DNA of 64,000 nucleotides from Escarpia spicata (GCA_963995525.1 OZ023209.1:37184116-37248115), one strand, 5' to 3'. Shown: positions 22,241-33,613, counted from the stretch's first letter. Notes: generated from the sequence alone by a model not told the origin. Translations and numbers: made by a program.

Positions 22241-23053
22241 ATATTATAACTAAGCTTAACTATTTGTCAACATTTTAAACCTCAGTGTGTCTTTTCTACC
22301 ATTCAACATAGTTTCAGGCATGTGATGTTGTAAATACGAATAAAATATTGCATTCTATTACTTCTATGCCATCTTTGAGGCCCAAATAGCGCTTCAGTTT
22401 GTATCAGTCTGCAAGAAATGTGTGGCTATAAACTGAATTGGAAAAGATTAGAAAACTCTCATACAAGCCAAAGTCTGCAAAGAAAACAGTTTCTCTTTTG
22501 GGGACTGAGTTTGAAATGACAGTCACTGCCAGGGCAGTGACGAATATGCCATGCATCATTGACACCAGCGTAGCCCTAAGCATTAATCAGTTCCGTAAAA
22601 CTCCCGCATATTAACATGTGGCTATATGCCACAATTTCAAACATTTCTGCTTCGTAGCTTAATCTTTGACTGTTTTAATTTGTGAAATAACGACGCTACA
22701 CCAACATTGTTGCTGAGCAGTTAGCCAGGGGCGCCCATCTACGAAAAACCCAGTCTGTTATCTTTTGGAAGTTTTATTATGTAGTACCCACCTGCTTCTG
22801 CATAATTTATGTAATAAATTGGTATTATATGTAGAAAACATCTTTTAATTCTAATTTTTTTTTCTTTCTAAAACAACATTTTTTGAATGATAAAACAGTG
22901 TATTTTTGTGTGACATGTGTTCTGTGTTGTGACAGGCATTCTGTTTTGTGATAGGTGTTCTGTTTTGTGACAGGTGTTGTGGTCAACTTCTTTCACTGAA
23001 ATTTAAATAAACATTTTCACCTAATCAGTATTAATACTCATCTTACATTTCAG
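22241..23053. other. Rest of the second intron
   Basis: No gene is recognised. At 22925-22980 the phrase (C/A)AGGTGTTCTGTTTTGTGA occurs three times in tandem with small changes. The polypyrimidine tract and acceptor (TACATTTCAG) end at 23053. Confidence 0.5.
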
Positions 23054-23131
23054 GATGGTTTCAGTCAAGGTCTCTCATTCGGTACAGAAGATTTCTCACT
23101 GGACGACCTTGACCCACTGGGCAAGAAATAA
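23054..23131 (+). CDS. GULP1: GULP1/CED-6-like adaptor, last coding exon
   Basis: The exon encodes DGFSQGLSFGTEDFSLDDLD then PLGKK and TAA (23129-23131). The EL-Q | DGF-x-x-GL-(S/T)-(F/L)... DPL ending corresponds to the last residues of vertebrate GULP1 (E-M-Q-E-G-F-K-x-G-L-T-L ... L-D-P-L-D). The acceptor is ACATTTCAG, phase 0. The three exons together give about 112 residues of the C-terminal tail. The short acidic DDLD segment and terminal DPL make it another candidate adaptor-binding peptide. The sequence around the stop contains AATAAA, but a poly(A) signal there would be implausibly close; AATAAA near 24539 is a more likely 3' end. Confidence 0.88.
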   Translation, partial: DGFSQGLSFGTEDFSLDDLDPLGKK

Positions 23132-24644
23132 AGGTTTCCTCAATCATACACCACACCTTGAAGCCTGAACTACCAGAGGAGAATATTTCTGGTAACAGTG
23201 GTAGATTTAAATAGTGCTTGGTAATGTTGACCATGTCATACAATTGCTAGAAATACAGTAATATTATTAAGCCAGAAATATTGCCACTGACAGGGTGCAG
23301 CAGAATGGCTACAAAACAATATTGTTGGGTCGTCAAAAGTCTTTTTCTGCTTGGCACAGGATTTAGAGTTGATTTCAAAACACTGCAGTGATAGATAGGT
23401 CAGTTGTGTTTGTTGTGTATAGAGGCCACATGACGTCTCCATAACAACTAGACCCAGACTACTCTGATTTCAACCTGCAGGGCATGTTGCGAATGGAGAG
23501 TTTCTGTCATACGACAACAATTACGGCAAATTATTTGTCAATTTTCTCCCCATACACAATAATAATAATTCTTTTCAGTTACAAATACAGTATATGAATT
23601 ACACTATATATGTGTACATCATGTTTGTATGATACACAAACGTATCATACATAGACTCAGAAGTCTACTCATCTCATTCTGGGTTCTCTAATCTGGTGTC
23701 TTTGAAAATAGAATACACCCTTAGATACTGTAGTCATCGTTGACTGACTCTATATTCCTGCACTTTGTTCTGTTGTGCAAAGGTTGTCTTTGTTGCATGT
23801 GTTGTCCAGTTGTTTTCAGTGATTCGATATGGAACTCACATTGGTCATACTGGCAGTATATTGAAACCATAAAGCAAAGAATATTAATAATTCATCAACT
23901 TGCATGATGTATGTTTGTTTATCCACAGCGAATCTACCAAATGTTTTCTTATTTTCATAGTACAGTATATATATATATATATATATGCAAAAATAACTGA
24001 TATATATATGTATCTATCTATATATATATATATAAGTTATTTTTGCATCAGCACTCCTGGTTACTTTTGTTTTGAAATTGATGATAATTTTAATTTGATT
24101 AATTTTTTTGTTATTACGTTTTCAGTACTCCTGGGGCACGAATTTTGTGTCATTCTCACAGGATATGACCTTATTTAGTAGAGTGCAAGTGCACTGTAGA
24201 CATTACTACCATTTAACATTGTTTCATTGGTCAGACTAACAGCAAGACAAGCATTGTAATTTTGGAGAATGCTTGGAAATAACATAAATTCTGCCAAATG
24301 TCTGCTGTTTCCCCATATCGTAGGTGCTTTGTTATCCTCTTGTATTTTTTATGTCGAATGCATTTCTTGCTCATTTAGGAAATATATGTGTTTAGGCATT
24401 TTAATATACGTGTAGTTGTCGGTTGAACAATGCAAAGTATTTCTGGTAGGCTAGAATCAATTCTAGTTTGTACAATAAGGTATTGGTGAATTTAATAATG
24501 AAGAACCAGGTTAGGTAGTTATGCATTTACCAATAGTTAATAAAAAAATTTTACTTTGGTCAAACACACCAAATACAAGTTGCTGTATTTGCCATGCATT
24601 TCATACGAATACCAAATATGAACATCTTGTACAAACACCGATAT
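23132..24644 (+). other. Probable 3' UTR and downstream flank
   Basis: No further coding exon is recognised. It includes an AT-rich hairpin region (23964-24048), listed separately, and a candidate AATAAA at about 24539. The extent of the 3' UTR cannot be fixed from sequence alone. Confidence 0.35.
23964..24048. repeat. AT microsatellite with inverted flanks
   Basis: Two TA runs surround a hairpin whose arms are ATGCAAAAATAACT (about 23986) and AGTTATTTTTGCAT (about 24034), perfectly complementary over 14 bases, with a TA/TCTA-rich loop. This is a strong cruciform or slippage candidate. Confidence 0.75.
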
Positions 24645-25180
24645 CAGATAGAATATGGACCCCATTGAAAATGAACCCATGAGTCCTTGTTCTCTTATAG
24701 AATATGGACCCACCCTTTATAATGTTAACCCATATTCCATTAGGGAATAAAGGTTCTCGGTCCATAATCTATGAAGGCCCATTTTCTATATATGTAATAG
24801 AATAAGAACCCCCCATAAAAATGGACACAGGGTCCATATTCTGTTGGGTGTCCATATTCTATAATTATGCCATATAGAATTTGGATCCCAAGGAATATGG
24901 ACCCAGAGTCCATATTCTATTATGGAGTATGGACCTGACAAGGTCATATCCTATTATAGAACTGTGCCATAGAATCAGTAGTCACCCTGAACTCTAATTC
25001 TAACCACTATGACCTCCATAGATTATGGACCTGAAATAGATTTTCTATGGGGGCCCATATTTTATGGCATAAAAATGGACCCCCATAGATTATGGATCAG
25101 GGACCCATATTCTATTTTAGAATAGCTTGGTCCATATTGTATAGGGAAAATGGACCCGGTTCTATTTTTTATGGGCTCCT
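24645..25180. repeat. Quasi-palindromic cluster of (A)GAATATGGACC / GGTCCATATTCT motifs
   Basis: About a dozen variants of AGAATATGGACCC or its reverse complement GGGTCCATATTCT occur within 530 bp, mixed in both orientations at irregular 20-60-bp spacing (for example 24650, 24708, 24834, 24893, 24912, 24945, 25021, 25098, 25108, 25132). There is no ORF. Confidence 0.75.
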
Positions 25181-26219
25181 GAATTTTTTTTAATTATTAC
25201 TAGGGTACTCGAAATCAGCGTATTTAAATATAAATATATATTTGACCCCCAACTCTTCTGTAAACTATGTTGGACACCACATGTATAAAACCACATACAC
25301 CAGCAATTCTATGTAACATATGTACAAACATACAATAATGTTCTCATTTACTCATTAGTTATTACTTCTAAGGCAGTTCTTGTATTTCTGTCTTGATCAG
25401 AGGAAGTTATTAGAAGCTTGTTAATGTTACGCTACTTTTTCAAGTTTTGAACTTGGATTCTGAGTGTCACATTTGTGTGTGTTCTCATATTTCTGACTCA
25501 AGTTGAATATACAGCGGAAATAATTGATATTTTGTCAGCCCGGAGATATGTTGATATACATAATGTATGTTCCTCTTGAAAAAAACAAAAAAAAACGTGG
25601 TGTTGTCGTCAGTTTGTGTATTGTATAGTTATAAATGATGCTTTAAGCACCACCTCATGGTCAAAGTTTGTGCGTATTACAAATGTTGGCCTAGAGGAGT
25701 TTAGCAGGCTTCACCCATGCATGGAAATCAAGTCATATTAGGGGTGAGACCACAGTTAACTTTCTTGTTGTGCTAAAGAAAAACAGTACCTAGAAAGTGG
25801 TGATATTTGAAAAAATGTGAACTGATTGCAATAGATTAGATGTATTGGCAGTGGAATATGGAACGACACATATTTGGAACAGTGTAATTGGCGGAATGAT
25901 TTGTTGCCGTTTTGATTTTCATAACATGTGAAAAGGGCTGCTTATCAAATTGGTTGCTTGAGGTCACACTCTTGTGCCAAATCCCTGTCTATCTTCCACA
26001 TTGTGGTTTGAGTGCAATTGATTCAGTATGGAATGCGTGCTGGACTTGAACTACCCTAGAGGCATCGATGCCATGCCATGCCATGACCAGGTGCAATGTG
26101 GTTGCAAATCTAAAATTAACGTAGCCCAATTGAGGTATAATTTGTCATCAATATGTACGTTGTGCAGATAATATAATCGTGATTATATGTACCATAAACC
26201 AGATATGGATTCCTAAATA
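25181..26219. other. Intergenic DNA, nothing recognised
   Basis: AT-rich sequence without a coding frame of interest. A short CCATGCCATGCCATG run lies at about 26071. Confidence 0.45.
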
Positions 26220-26790
26220 TGCATGGCACCCGTCTTGACATTCTGTGTGACCATCATTTGATGTTTCTAACCTATTTATATTCATTGACATGTGTATTAC
26301 CGAATTAAACACAAAGTGTATGTTTTTATGTTGCATGGAAGCTGAGTTAAATGAAAATGTACGATTTTGGATACCGGCCATCTTGAATTTCAGTATGTCT
26401 GTCATCTGGGGATAGAACACATGGAAGACATTGATTGGAAATATTGGTATAGACATCAATATCATGTTTCTGTGTTGTGTAGAAACTGAGATATTTGGGC
26501 AGATGATTTCCATGGCAGCCATTTTGTATTTCAATTTGGCCATCATCTGGAAATAATGCAAGTGGCACAACTGGATTCCTTGACCTTGAAGCATATGAAC
26601 CACATGGATTTCTTATATGAAGTCCTCAATCTCATCATGCACTAAGATCATGTTCATAAAACGTATATGCATGGCAGCCATCTTGAATTTCAATATGGCC
26701 GTCGAATGAGGATATAGCATATGGCAGAAATCGATTCCGTGATCTTTAAAATGTTGGTTTAGACACAAAGAACATGTTTTTATGTTGCTT
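26220..26790. repeat. Degenerate satellite, unit about 150 bp
   Basis: GCCATCTTGAATTTCA(G/A)TATG and variants recur at about 26231, 26378, 26518 and 26678. Each is followed about 15-25 bases later by ATCTGGG/AATAGGGATA-like and ATGGCAGA-like phrases, and in places by ACATGTTTTTATGTTG. The open frame 26603-26148 on the reverse strand is a by-product of this repeat, and its protein is internally repetitive. Confidence 0.6.
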
Positions 26791-26949
26791 AAAAGCTGAT
26801 ATATACTATGGATAGTGGAATTCCCTGTCTAGTCTGGTGACCAACTGGGAAAAGGAGCATAAAAAGTTACTTTTGCAGGGCACCCCCTTCAGCAAAGGTT
26901 TGACCTGCCAAACAATTTTCCATGACCTAAAGCTTAGTGGCCATTTTGA

Positions 26950-28890
26950 ACAATTAGTCAGGTTTGTTATGTATTTTCGTTAATTTAAAAAAATATATAT
27001 TTGCAAGCCTATACATTTTGGGGAAAATGATATAGTGAATCTGAAAACCAATGTTTACATTTTTTAAAGGTATATATGGTGGCCATTTTGGATTCTTAAA
27101 ATGGTGGACATAAAAACCTGTATTTCTCAATATCTCGGCTACTAAACCACCCAGCCTTTTGATTTTGGTGGTTAAACCAACATATTGAGTGGCAATGAAT
27201 CCAATAGGATCAATTACAGTCACCTAAGCATAATGAAATTACTAGTTTATGATATTTATACATGTTATGACTGACTAATGTAATTGTGTATAAACACACG
27301 TATTTCGTTCACTTTTTTGAGATTTGCAAAACTGTATATTTTTGGAAACGTTATGATATATATGAATCCGAAAACCAATGTTTACATTTTTAAAGGTATA
27401 TTTGACGGCCATCTTGGATTTTTAAAATGGTTGACACTAAAATATGTATTTCTCAATATACAAGCTGCTAAAGTACCCAGCCTTTTGGTTTTGGTGGCTA
27501 AACCTACACGTTGAGGGGCAAGGTATCCAATAGGATCAACTACAGTCACCTAAGCTTAATGAAATTACTAGTTTATGACAGTTGTATATGTTATGACTGA
27601 ATAATATACATGTAATGTAGCATAGCGTATAAACACATGTGTACATTGGAAACAAGTATGTGCCTGTGTTTTCATTTATTAACATCTTATAACCATCATA
27701 CCAGCATCACTACACAGTTGCGTATATTTAACATATATGTCTGGTTTAAAGATGGAGGTTTAGGTCTGCGTTACGGGATACTGCTACAAAGAACAGGATC
27801 GTCTCCACTCGATGCAAGTACATCAGCAGAGATCTGAACATGGCATTCTCGGATCTCTGTGCCTCCCACTCCTGGAACTTCTTCACGACATCATCGTCGG
27901 CCAAGGCTTGGAGTAGATGGGTGTTGGCATGTTTCACATATTCAGCCTTGGTGTGTTTGCTTACCTCTGAGCAGGCATCTTCAATCTTGGTTGTTGCCTC
28001 CAGACACATGTCCTTCAAGTGTGGGTTGTCCTTGAAGACCTCCTCCAGGGCCATCTCATACAGTGCCACATATGAGCATAATATGTGAAGACAGGGAGCG
28101 CTTGTAGTGTGCACACTTCAGGATCTGTCTGGTTGTTACAGAACCGTATCCATCAGCTGCTATCCAGGCTTCGTTTATACCAGAGTTTTCAATGGAGGTC
28201 CCGGGCCTCTTAGGGAAGCCATGACGACATGCAGCTCATCCAGTTTGGGAAAAACTGTCATAAACTATTAATGTAATTATGCTTAGGTGACTGTAAATGA
28301 TCCTGTTGGATTCCTTGCCCCTCAATATGTAGGTTTAGTCACCAAAATCAAAAGGCTGGGTGGTTGAGCAGCTGAGATATTGAGAAATACAGGTTTTCAG
28401 TGTCCACCATTTTAAAAATCCAAGAAAGGTGCCAAATATACGTTTAAAAATGTAAACATTGGTTTTCAGATTTATTATATCAACGTTTCCAAAAATGTAG
28501 TTTTGAAAATCTAAAAAAAGTGAATGAAACGTGTTTATACGCTATGCTATATGTATATTATTCAGTCATGACATATAACCGTCCTAAACTAGTAATTTCA
28601 TTATGCTTAGGTGATTGTAATTGATCCTGTTGGATTCCTTGCCCATCAATATGTAGGTTTAGCCACCAAAATCAAAAGGTTGGGTGGTTTAGCAGCTGAG
28701 ATTTTGAGAAATACAGGTTTTCAGTGTCCACCATTTTAAGAATCCAAGATGGCCGCCATATACACCTTTTAGAAATGTAAACATTGGTTTTCAGATTCAC
28801 TGTATCATAACGTTTCCCAAAATGTGTAGGTTTGCAAATCTCCAAACAAAATTAACGAAAGTACAAATGTTAACATTGTGAACCTGACTA
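26950..28890. repeat. Inverted pair of two-unit tandem repeats (units about 310-340 bp)
   Basis: Units at about 26990-27290 and 27300-27640 share GGTTGGTTTTCGGATTC-like context, AAAACCAATGTTTACAT, GGCCATTTTGGATT, CCCAGCCTTTTG(A/G)TTTTGG and CACCTAAGC(A/T)TAATGAAATT. The same units reappear in reverse complement at about 28265-28600 and 28600-28890. About 600 bp lie between the arms, containing the reverse-strand ORF 28114-27746. The arrangement (two direct units, spacer with ORF, two inverted units) resembles a DNA transposon with tandemly repeated long termini. Confidence 0.75.
27746..28114 (-). pseudogene. ORF fragment between inverted repeats (transposon-associated family)
   Basis: The 122-codon frame has a helical, charged region (ALEEVFKDNPHLKDMCLEAT, HLLQALADDDVVKKFQEWEA). 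It ends in MFRSLLMYLHRVETILFFVA and NADLNLHL. That ending (aromatic-x-x-x-x-M-Y-x-x-x-V-x-x-L-L-x-F ... W/L-x-L-H-L) is a recurrent pattern of large uncharacterised invertebrate proteins found in repeated DNA. I do not know the function. Start and end look truncated. Its position between inverted repeat arms suggests it is cargo or transposase debris of that element. Confidence 0.5.
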
Positions 28891-29460
28891 AATGGCCACC
28901 AAATCAAATTTCTTCATATTGTAATAACTGCATCACCTAGAACCATACTTTTGGTGGCAATTTGTAGGTTTTAGAAGTCAAAGATTCCAAATATTTTACA
29001 ATTGACCTTCTGTGACATCCGCTATTTTCAAAGATAGTGGTCAACAATATACAAGTCACTATATCTTGGCAATTACTTTTCGCAAAGCAATCATTTGTAT
29101 GTCTATGTATAGATTTATGAACAGCGATTATAAAAATAGTAAATTTAACCGACATTGATATAGTCAACAATTTAATAAATGGCGCCTATCAAAGCCTATT
29201 ATTCCCGTATCTTAATAACGACGTAACCTAGAGCCACACAGATAACGCCTAAATAATGTTTTTACAGTACTGCGATTTCAAATATATTACTTTTATGACC
29301 TTCGGCGACATTCAAATATTTGCCATTTTTAAAGATGGCACCCTTCAAAGCCTAACATTCCCTTGTCTTGAGAATTACTTAATCCAAAGTCACGTATTTT
29401 ATGTCATCTGTCATAGTCATAGAGGAGTAAAAAGTACAACTATTAATGTAGCCGTGGTTT
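28890..29460. repeat. Three-copy degenerate tandem repeat
   Basis: (C/T)TTCAAAGCCTA(A/T)(C/T)ATTCCC followed by GTCTTGAGAATTACT-like and AGAGCCAC/AAAGTCAC phrases occurs at about 29185 and 29345, with a partial copy near 28905. Each is preceded by CATTTTCAAAGAT(A/G)G-like sequence. Unit about 165-230 bp. Confidence 0.5.
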
Positions 29461-29734
29461 GATATAATAATAAAGAAATAATGGATACATATAATGAAGG
29501 TTGGTAATGGGCAACTTTTATTGCCAACTGGTAGGCAATTCAATCATACCAGAAATAAAAAATTCACATGTAAAGCACTGCATACATAAACATTTGCTAC
29601 GACAATGCAATGCAGTTATTGGTGTTAGTCTAGTCGGAAGAGGGGGGTATCGTGCACACCCAGGAAATCAACTTCTAATTGGCGTCTCTAGATCGGAACA
29701 AAATGCGTGGCAAACGATGAGTTATGTTAAAAAG

Positions 29735-29965
29735 TCGTCCGGATGTCCCACGTATAATTGTTATGCAAATCAGTGCCGCCATTACTGAAAAAATCTATGT
29801 TTCACTATATATCAGCCAATATTGCAGATAACTGAACAAATAAGGTGTCTAGACACGTGTTTTGAGGGTCAAAGATCATAATAAAACTATTCTTGAAGCG
29901 AACACACGTGTCCGTGGCATACTAGTATGCCAATTGGTGCCGCCATTGCCGAAAAATCGATTAAT
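29735..29965. repeat. Two-copy repeat around GTGCCGCCATT
   Basis: ATGCAAATCAGTGCCGCCATTACTGAAAAAATC (about 29763) and ATGCCAATTGGTGCCGCCATTGCCGAAAAATCG (about 29928) are homologous and about 165 bp apart. The adjacent open frame 29501-29788 has no recognisable domain and ends inside the first copy. (Only parts of the motifs are quoted in full.). Confidence 0.5.
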
Positions 29966-30529
29966 ATATATATGAGGGTTTATTAGGGCAACAATTTCAA
30001 AAAAATTGTTATTTTAATGTTTTATATTAGTCTTAATATTAAAGGTGACTTATATTTCCCATTCCAGATAAACAGTGGTGGTAAAAGTGGACATTAACCC
30101 ATCATGCCCAAATGAAAAAATGACAGGAGCGGAGATCCTGCAGTCCCCAAACACTTTCCGCATACGTGCATCCTTCTTGTGGTATCCATGTCTGATCATG
30201 GTTGTTTTACACTCCTCAGTGAAATCAAAGGAACTGCAAGTTCACGACAATACCTTCGACATTCGACGTAATCGTCCCCTAGCGAGTATAAAATAACTAG
30301 ATCGTGTGTCACCTCTAGGGTGGCCTATTTATGCAACTGTTTTATTGGCCTCGACAGATTCGACAAATAATTATAACGTAAACGAATGAGAACATTCGTT
30401 GATACTCTCCGGTGTCCTGAACAACGTGTAATTTATTATGATGTCCAACCAACTCCGGTTTCCCGAATATCGTGATTAATTTTGATGTAACCAAATCCGA
30501 AGATTGACGACTCTTCACTGGGTAAATCA
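29966..30529. other. Intergenic DNA, possibly 3' UTR of the adjacent Gypsy copy
   Basis: No protein motif, and no second copy of the LTR seen at 33478-33611. Inverted phrases such as CCAACTCCGG and CGGTTTCCCGAATATCG occur near 30440-30470. Confidence 0.35.
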
Positions 30530-30649
30530 AGATGGTCGTCTGTCTTCGATCTGAGTTATTTGGTCAGCCACTGCCTGTATGCTCACAGTTCTTTTTGAAA
30601 CCTTCATTTCCTCGGTGGTTACACAGGAAAGGTCGCGTCCTGAATGCTT

Positions 30650-30782
<133 letters not shown>

Positions 30783-30787
30783 CCCTA

Positions 30788-31790
30788 CAGGGGATGCATC
30801 TAAAACGATTTCTGTCTCCTTCTTCATGTCGAAGTAGGCAACGATTGGATACGTACCAAGGACACCCTTCGGTATCTCAAACGAGGACTGTTGTTCAAGC
30901 TCCCACTTGAACTCTTGTTTCTTGCATGTGAGCTTCCGCATTGGTGCTGTTACTGTCGAGTAATTGGGTATAAACCTTGCGAGGTAGTTTGTCATTCCCA
31001 ACAAACTCTGCACTTCTCCCACATCGACAGGCGGCTCCATTTCTAGGAGTGCTTCTACTTTCTTCGGATCTGGTTCGATTCCGTTCTTTGAGAACATCAT
31101 ACCGCAGAATTCCATCTTTGGCTTTCGAAACTCACACTTGGCAAGATTTGCTGTGAATCCATTCTCATCGAGCCTCTTCAGCACCTGATCCAAACTCTTG
31201 TCATGTTCGGCATACGTTTCCTCGTCGGTTTTGCCCTTACCGAACACAAATATGTCGTCGGACATATTGAAAGAACCGTCAATTCCTTCAATGACATTTT
31301 CAACAACATTCTGAAACACTTCGCTCGCACTCGAAATACCAAAATTAAGGCGTTTGTATCGCCACAAACCATCATGAGTGGAGAATGTGGTGATATAGCG
31401 AGACTCCTCTGCAAGCATCAACTGATGATAGCCTGATCTTAGATCAATTTTGCTGAACACACGCGCATTGTTCAGTTGTTGAACAATGTCATCAACTGTA
31501 GGCGACGGGTGTCGCTCTCTCATGATTGCTTTGTTCGCCTGTCGCATATCGACACAGATACGAACCTCACCGGGCCTTTTGGGTTTCGGTACCACCACTA
31601 TTGGGGACACCCAGGGAGTTGGACCCTCTACCCTTTCGATCAGATCATTCCTTTTCAACTCAAGCAGTTCCTTTGTAACCTTTTGACGTTCATGAAAAGG
31701 GATTCTTCTGTGGCGCTCAGCAACAGGGGGGATAGCTTCATTGATGTGAAGCTTTACCTCAAAGTTCTTTAACCCTACCAATACCCTCAA
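30788..31790 (-). pseudogene. Gypsy reverse transcriptase and start of RNase H
   Basis: Ordered RT motifs: FEVKLHINEAIPPVAERHRR, TPWVSPIVVVPKP, VRICVDMRQANKAI, FSKIDLRSGYHQLML (catalytic Asp), LNFGISSASEVFQ, FNMSDDIFVFG (the YxDD box, here M-S-D-D), NLAKCEFRKPKMEFCG and LLGMTNYLARFIPNYS. RNase H then starts EIVLDASPVGLG and runs into the AC repeat, which reads as a Val-Cys run. The x-S-D-D form of the catalytic box is known to me from a sub-lineage of invertebrate Gypsy elements, so it may be lineage-typical and not a mutation. The integrase is lost. Confidence 0.88.
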
Positions 31791-33138
31791 ATACCTTCGG
31801 GTATTTCTTCACTTCTGGGCACTCAGTATTTCCGACATTATGCACCACATGATCTGCAACCTGAATGAGTCCGAGTTTTGGACTCACATTTACACTGAGC
31901 AAACATCCACAGTTTCCTTTCACTACATAGAAAACATCACTAGCAGTTTTCTTACCACACACAATAGTACTATGAAACTTTCCAATGGTTACTATACGTG
32001 TACCACCATATGCATTTAGTTTGTCATGACATGTTTCAAGTCGAACACTCTTGAATTTGTTCTGAAACGTACTCTCATCAATTAGACTACACGATGCACC
32101 ACTATCAGCTGTCATCATCACTGAACACTTTTCAAACTCGATTTTGAACTTCGGCGGTTTTGCTACAAAAGTGCTATTGTAAACACCATGTATACTACTT
32201 TCACAAACATCACCCTCAGTGTTTGCGGAAACATCATTTATACTATTTTCACAACCATCATTCTCCGTGCTTTCATCAGTTACAGTCCGTACTGTAAATA
32301 CGTAATCCTCAACCTCATCACTAACTGCACGAACTGATTTCCTCACAAACTGTTTGTTTGTGGTATTTTTCTGACCTTTCTTAGGAAAAAAATTAGCAAA
32401 ATGGTTTCGTCCATAACACACAAAACACTGTTTACCAAATGCCGGGCAAGTTTCCTTGCCTCCTACATGCGGAAAACCGCAGTATCTACATTTTGTTACA
32501 CCATGTTGTGGTTTTCTACGTTTCGACTGTCCGAACATGCGACCGATTGTTTTGACATCTTGTTGGATGCCTGTCAAGTCTTTTTCAATGTCCAAACTTG
32601 GGGCTTGCGCTAGCTCGTTATTTCGACCCGCTTCTATTATGTCGTCTAGCGTTAACGCATCGTTTGTCAGTCCTTGTTTACGCAGTTTTGAGTCTATGGT
32701 TGTCTGTATCACGTGTGATTTAATTTCACCGTTAATGTCGTTGAACTCGCAACTGGCCGCTGCCTGGCGGAGACGGGTATGATAAGCGTCAATTTGTTCG
32801 CCACTCTCTTGACGCATGCGTCTAAACACGGCACGTTCATACTCACGATTAACCTTCGGCTTGAAGTATGCTGTTAGCGCTGTTTTGGCCTGTTCATAAG
32901 TTGTCCCTCTGTTCGGCAGGTTGACAAAAATATCGAATATTGTACTGCCAACTGCATGCAACAACAGTGCTCTCTTCTGTCCTTCGTCATTTACTGCGAT
33001 GGCGGACAGATAGTTCTCGAATCTGAGTAGCCACTTATCCCATTTGGGACCTAACGAGGCGTCACTATCGGAAAGTTCGCTTTCAAAAGGCTGTATGCAC
33101 GGCACATTTAATGACGTTGCCATGACTGCATCCTGCAC
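31759..33138 (-). pseudogene. Gypsy Gag and aspartic protease
   Basis: Gag packages element RNA and the protease matures the polyprotein. The frame has the capsid-like region WDKWLLRFENYLSAIAV, LLHAVGSTIFDIF and FRRMRQESGEQIDAYHTRLR (residues about 30-150). Two zinc knuckles follow (residues about 215-255: CRYCGFPHVGGKETC and CFVCYGRNHFANFF). The second knuckle ends in Phe where the fourth metal ligand Cys is expected. The protease has MMTADSGASCSLID (DSGA in place of the usual DTGA). The frame ends at VKEL and the reading continues in the overlapping pol frame. The break near 31772 may be a degenerate frameshift rather than a programmed one. Confidence 0.85.
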
Positions 33139-33477
33139 AAATCTACTCCATGCAGATACAGTCTACTTAATCACGACTGCTGGCTTGTTTACTAGTTTTA
33201 CACAGTAAACAACCGACTTGATACGAATGTCACATGTTCGCAGTATGCGTGGTTCCCGCTCATTTTTGCACACGGCACTGTCTGTGGTATGGTTCTCGTG
33301 GCTGACAACACGGCCTACGGATTAAAATTGAACAACACGTTCATAACGGACTTAACACTAACCGTTTCTTCATATGCTCATTTTACACATGTCTCTGTGC
33401 TCTGTGGTAGACAACACTACTCACACACTTGTCTTTTGGTTCTGTTTCGCGCATCTCTCGTCGCCAAATATCAAATA

Positions 33478-33611
33478 GTGACACGTACATCGTGGCTTCG
33501 GTGACAGAACTAACTTCTTTATTCTCGTAACTACAGGAGAGTTCCAACATGTTTAAATCACTATAAACTATACGACAGGTGGCAGCATCAGACGGTGTTA
33601 TGTTCATTACA
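33478..33611 (-). mobile_element. Gypsy 5' LTR
   Basis: In reverse orientation it begins TGTAATGAACATAACACC and contains a poly(A)-type AATAAA (GAGAATAAAGAAG). It ends shortly before ATATTTGGCGACGAG, the kind of primer-binding site that starts many Gypsy leaders. About 130 bp. No partner LTR is in the window, so the 3' boundary is inferred. Confidence 0.6.
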
Positions 33612-33613
33612 CG

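Noticed and set aside
22491..22590. Possible retroviral-type protease remnant (CIIDTSVALSI)
   Set aside because: Only one short D-T-x-x-A-L-like match with no flanking pol motifs; likely chance.
23127..23132. AATAAA overlapping the stop codon as a poly(A) signal
   Set aside because: Cleavage there would leave almost no 3' UTR; it is more likely a coincidence of AAA-TAA-A.
26148..26603. 151-codon reverse-strand frame
   Set aside because: Its protein is internally repetitive because it covers a degenerate satellite of about 150 bp; no domain or start context.
29501..29788. 95-codon + strand frame with several Cys near the end
   Set aside because: No recognisable domain, ends within a repeat copy, no splice or promoter context; not supported as a gene.
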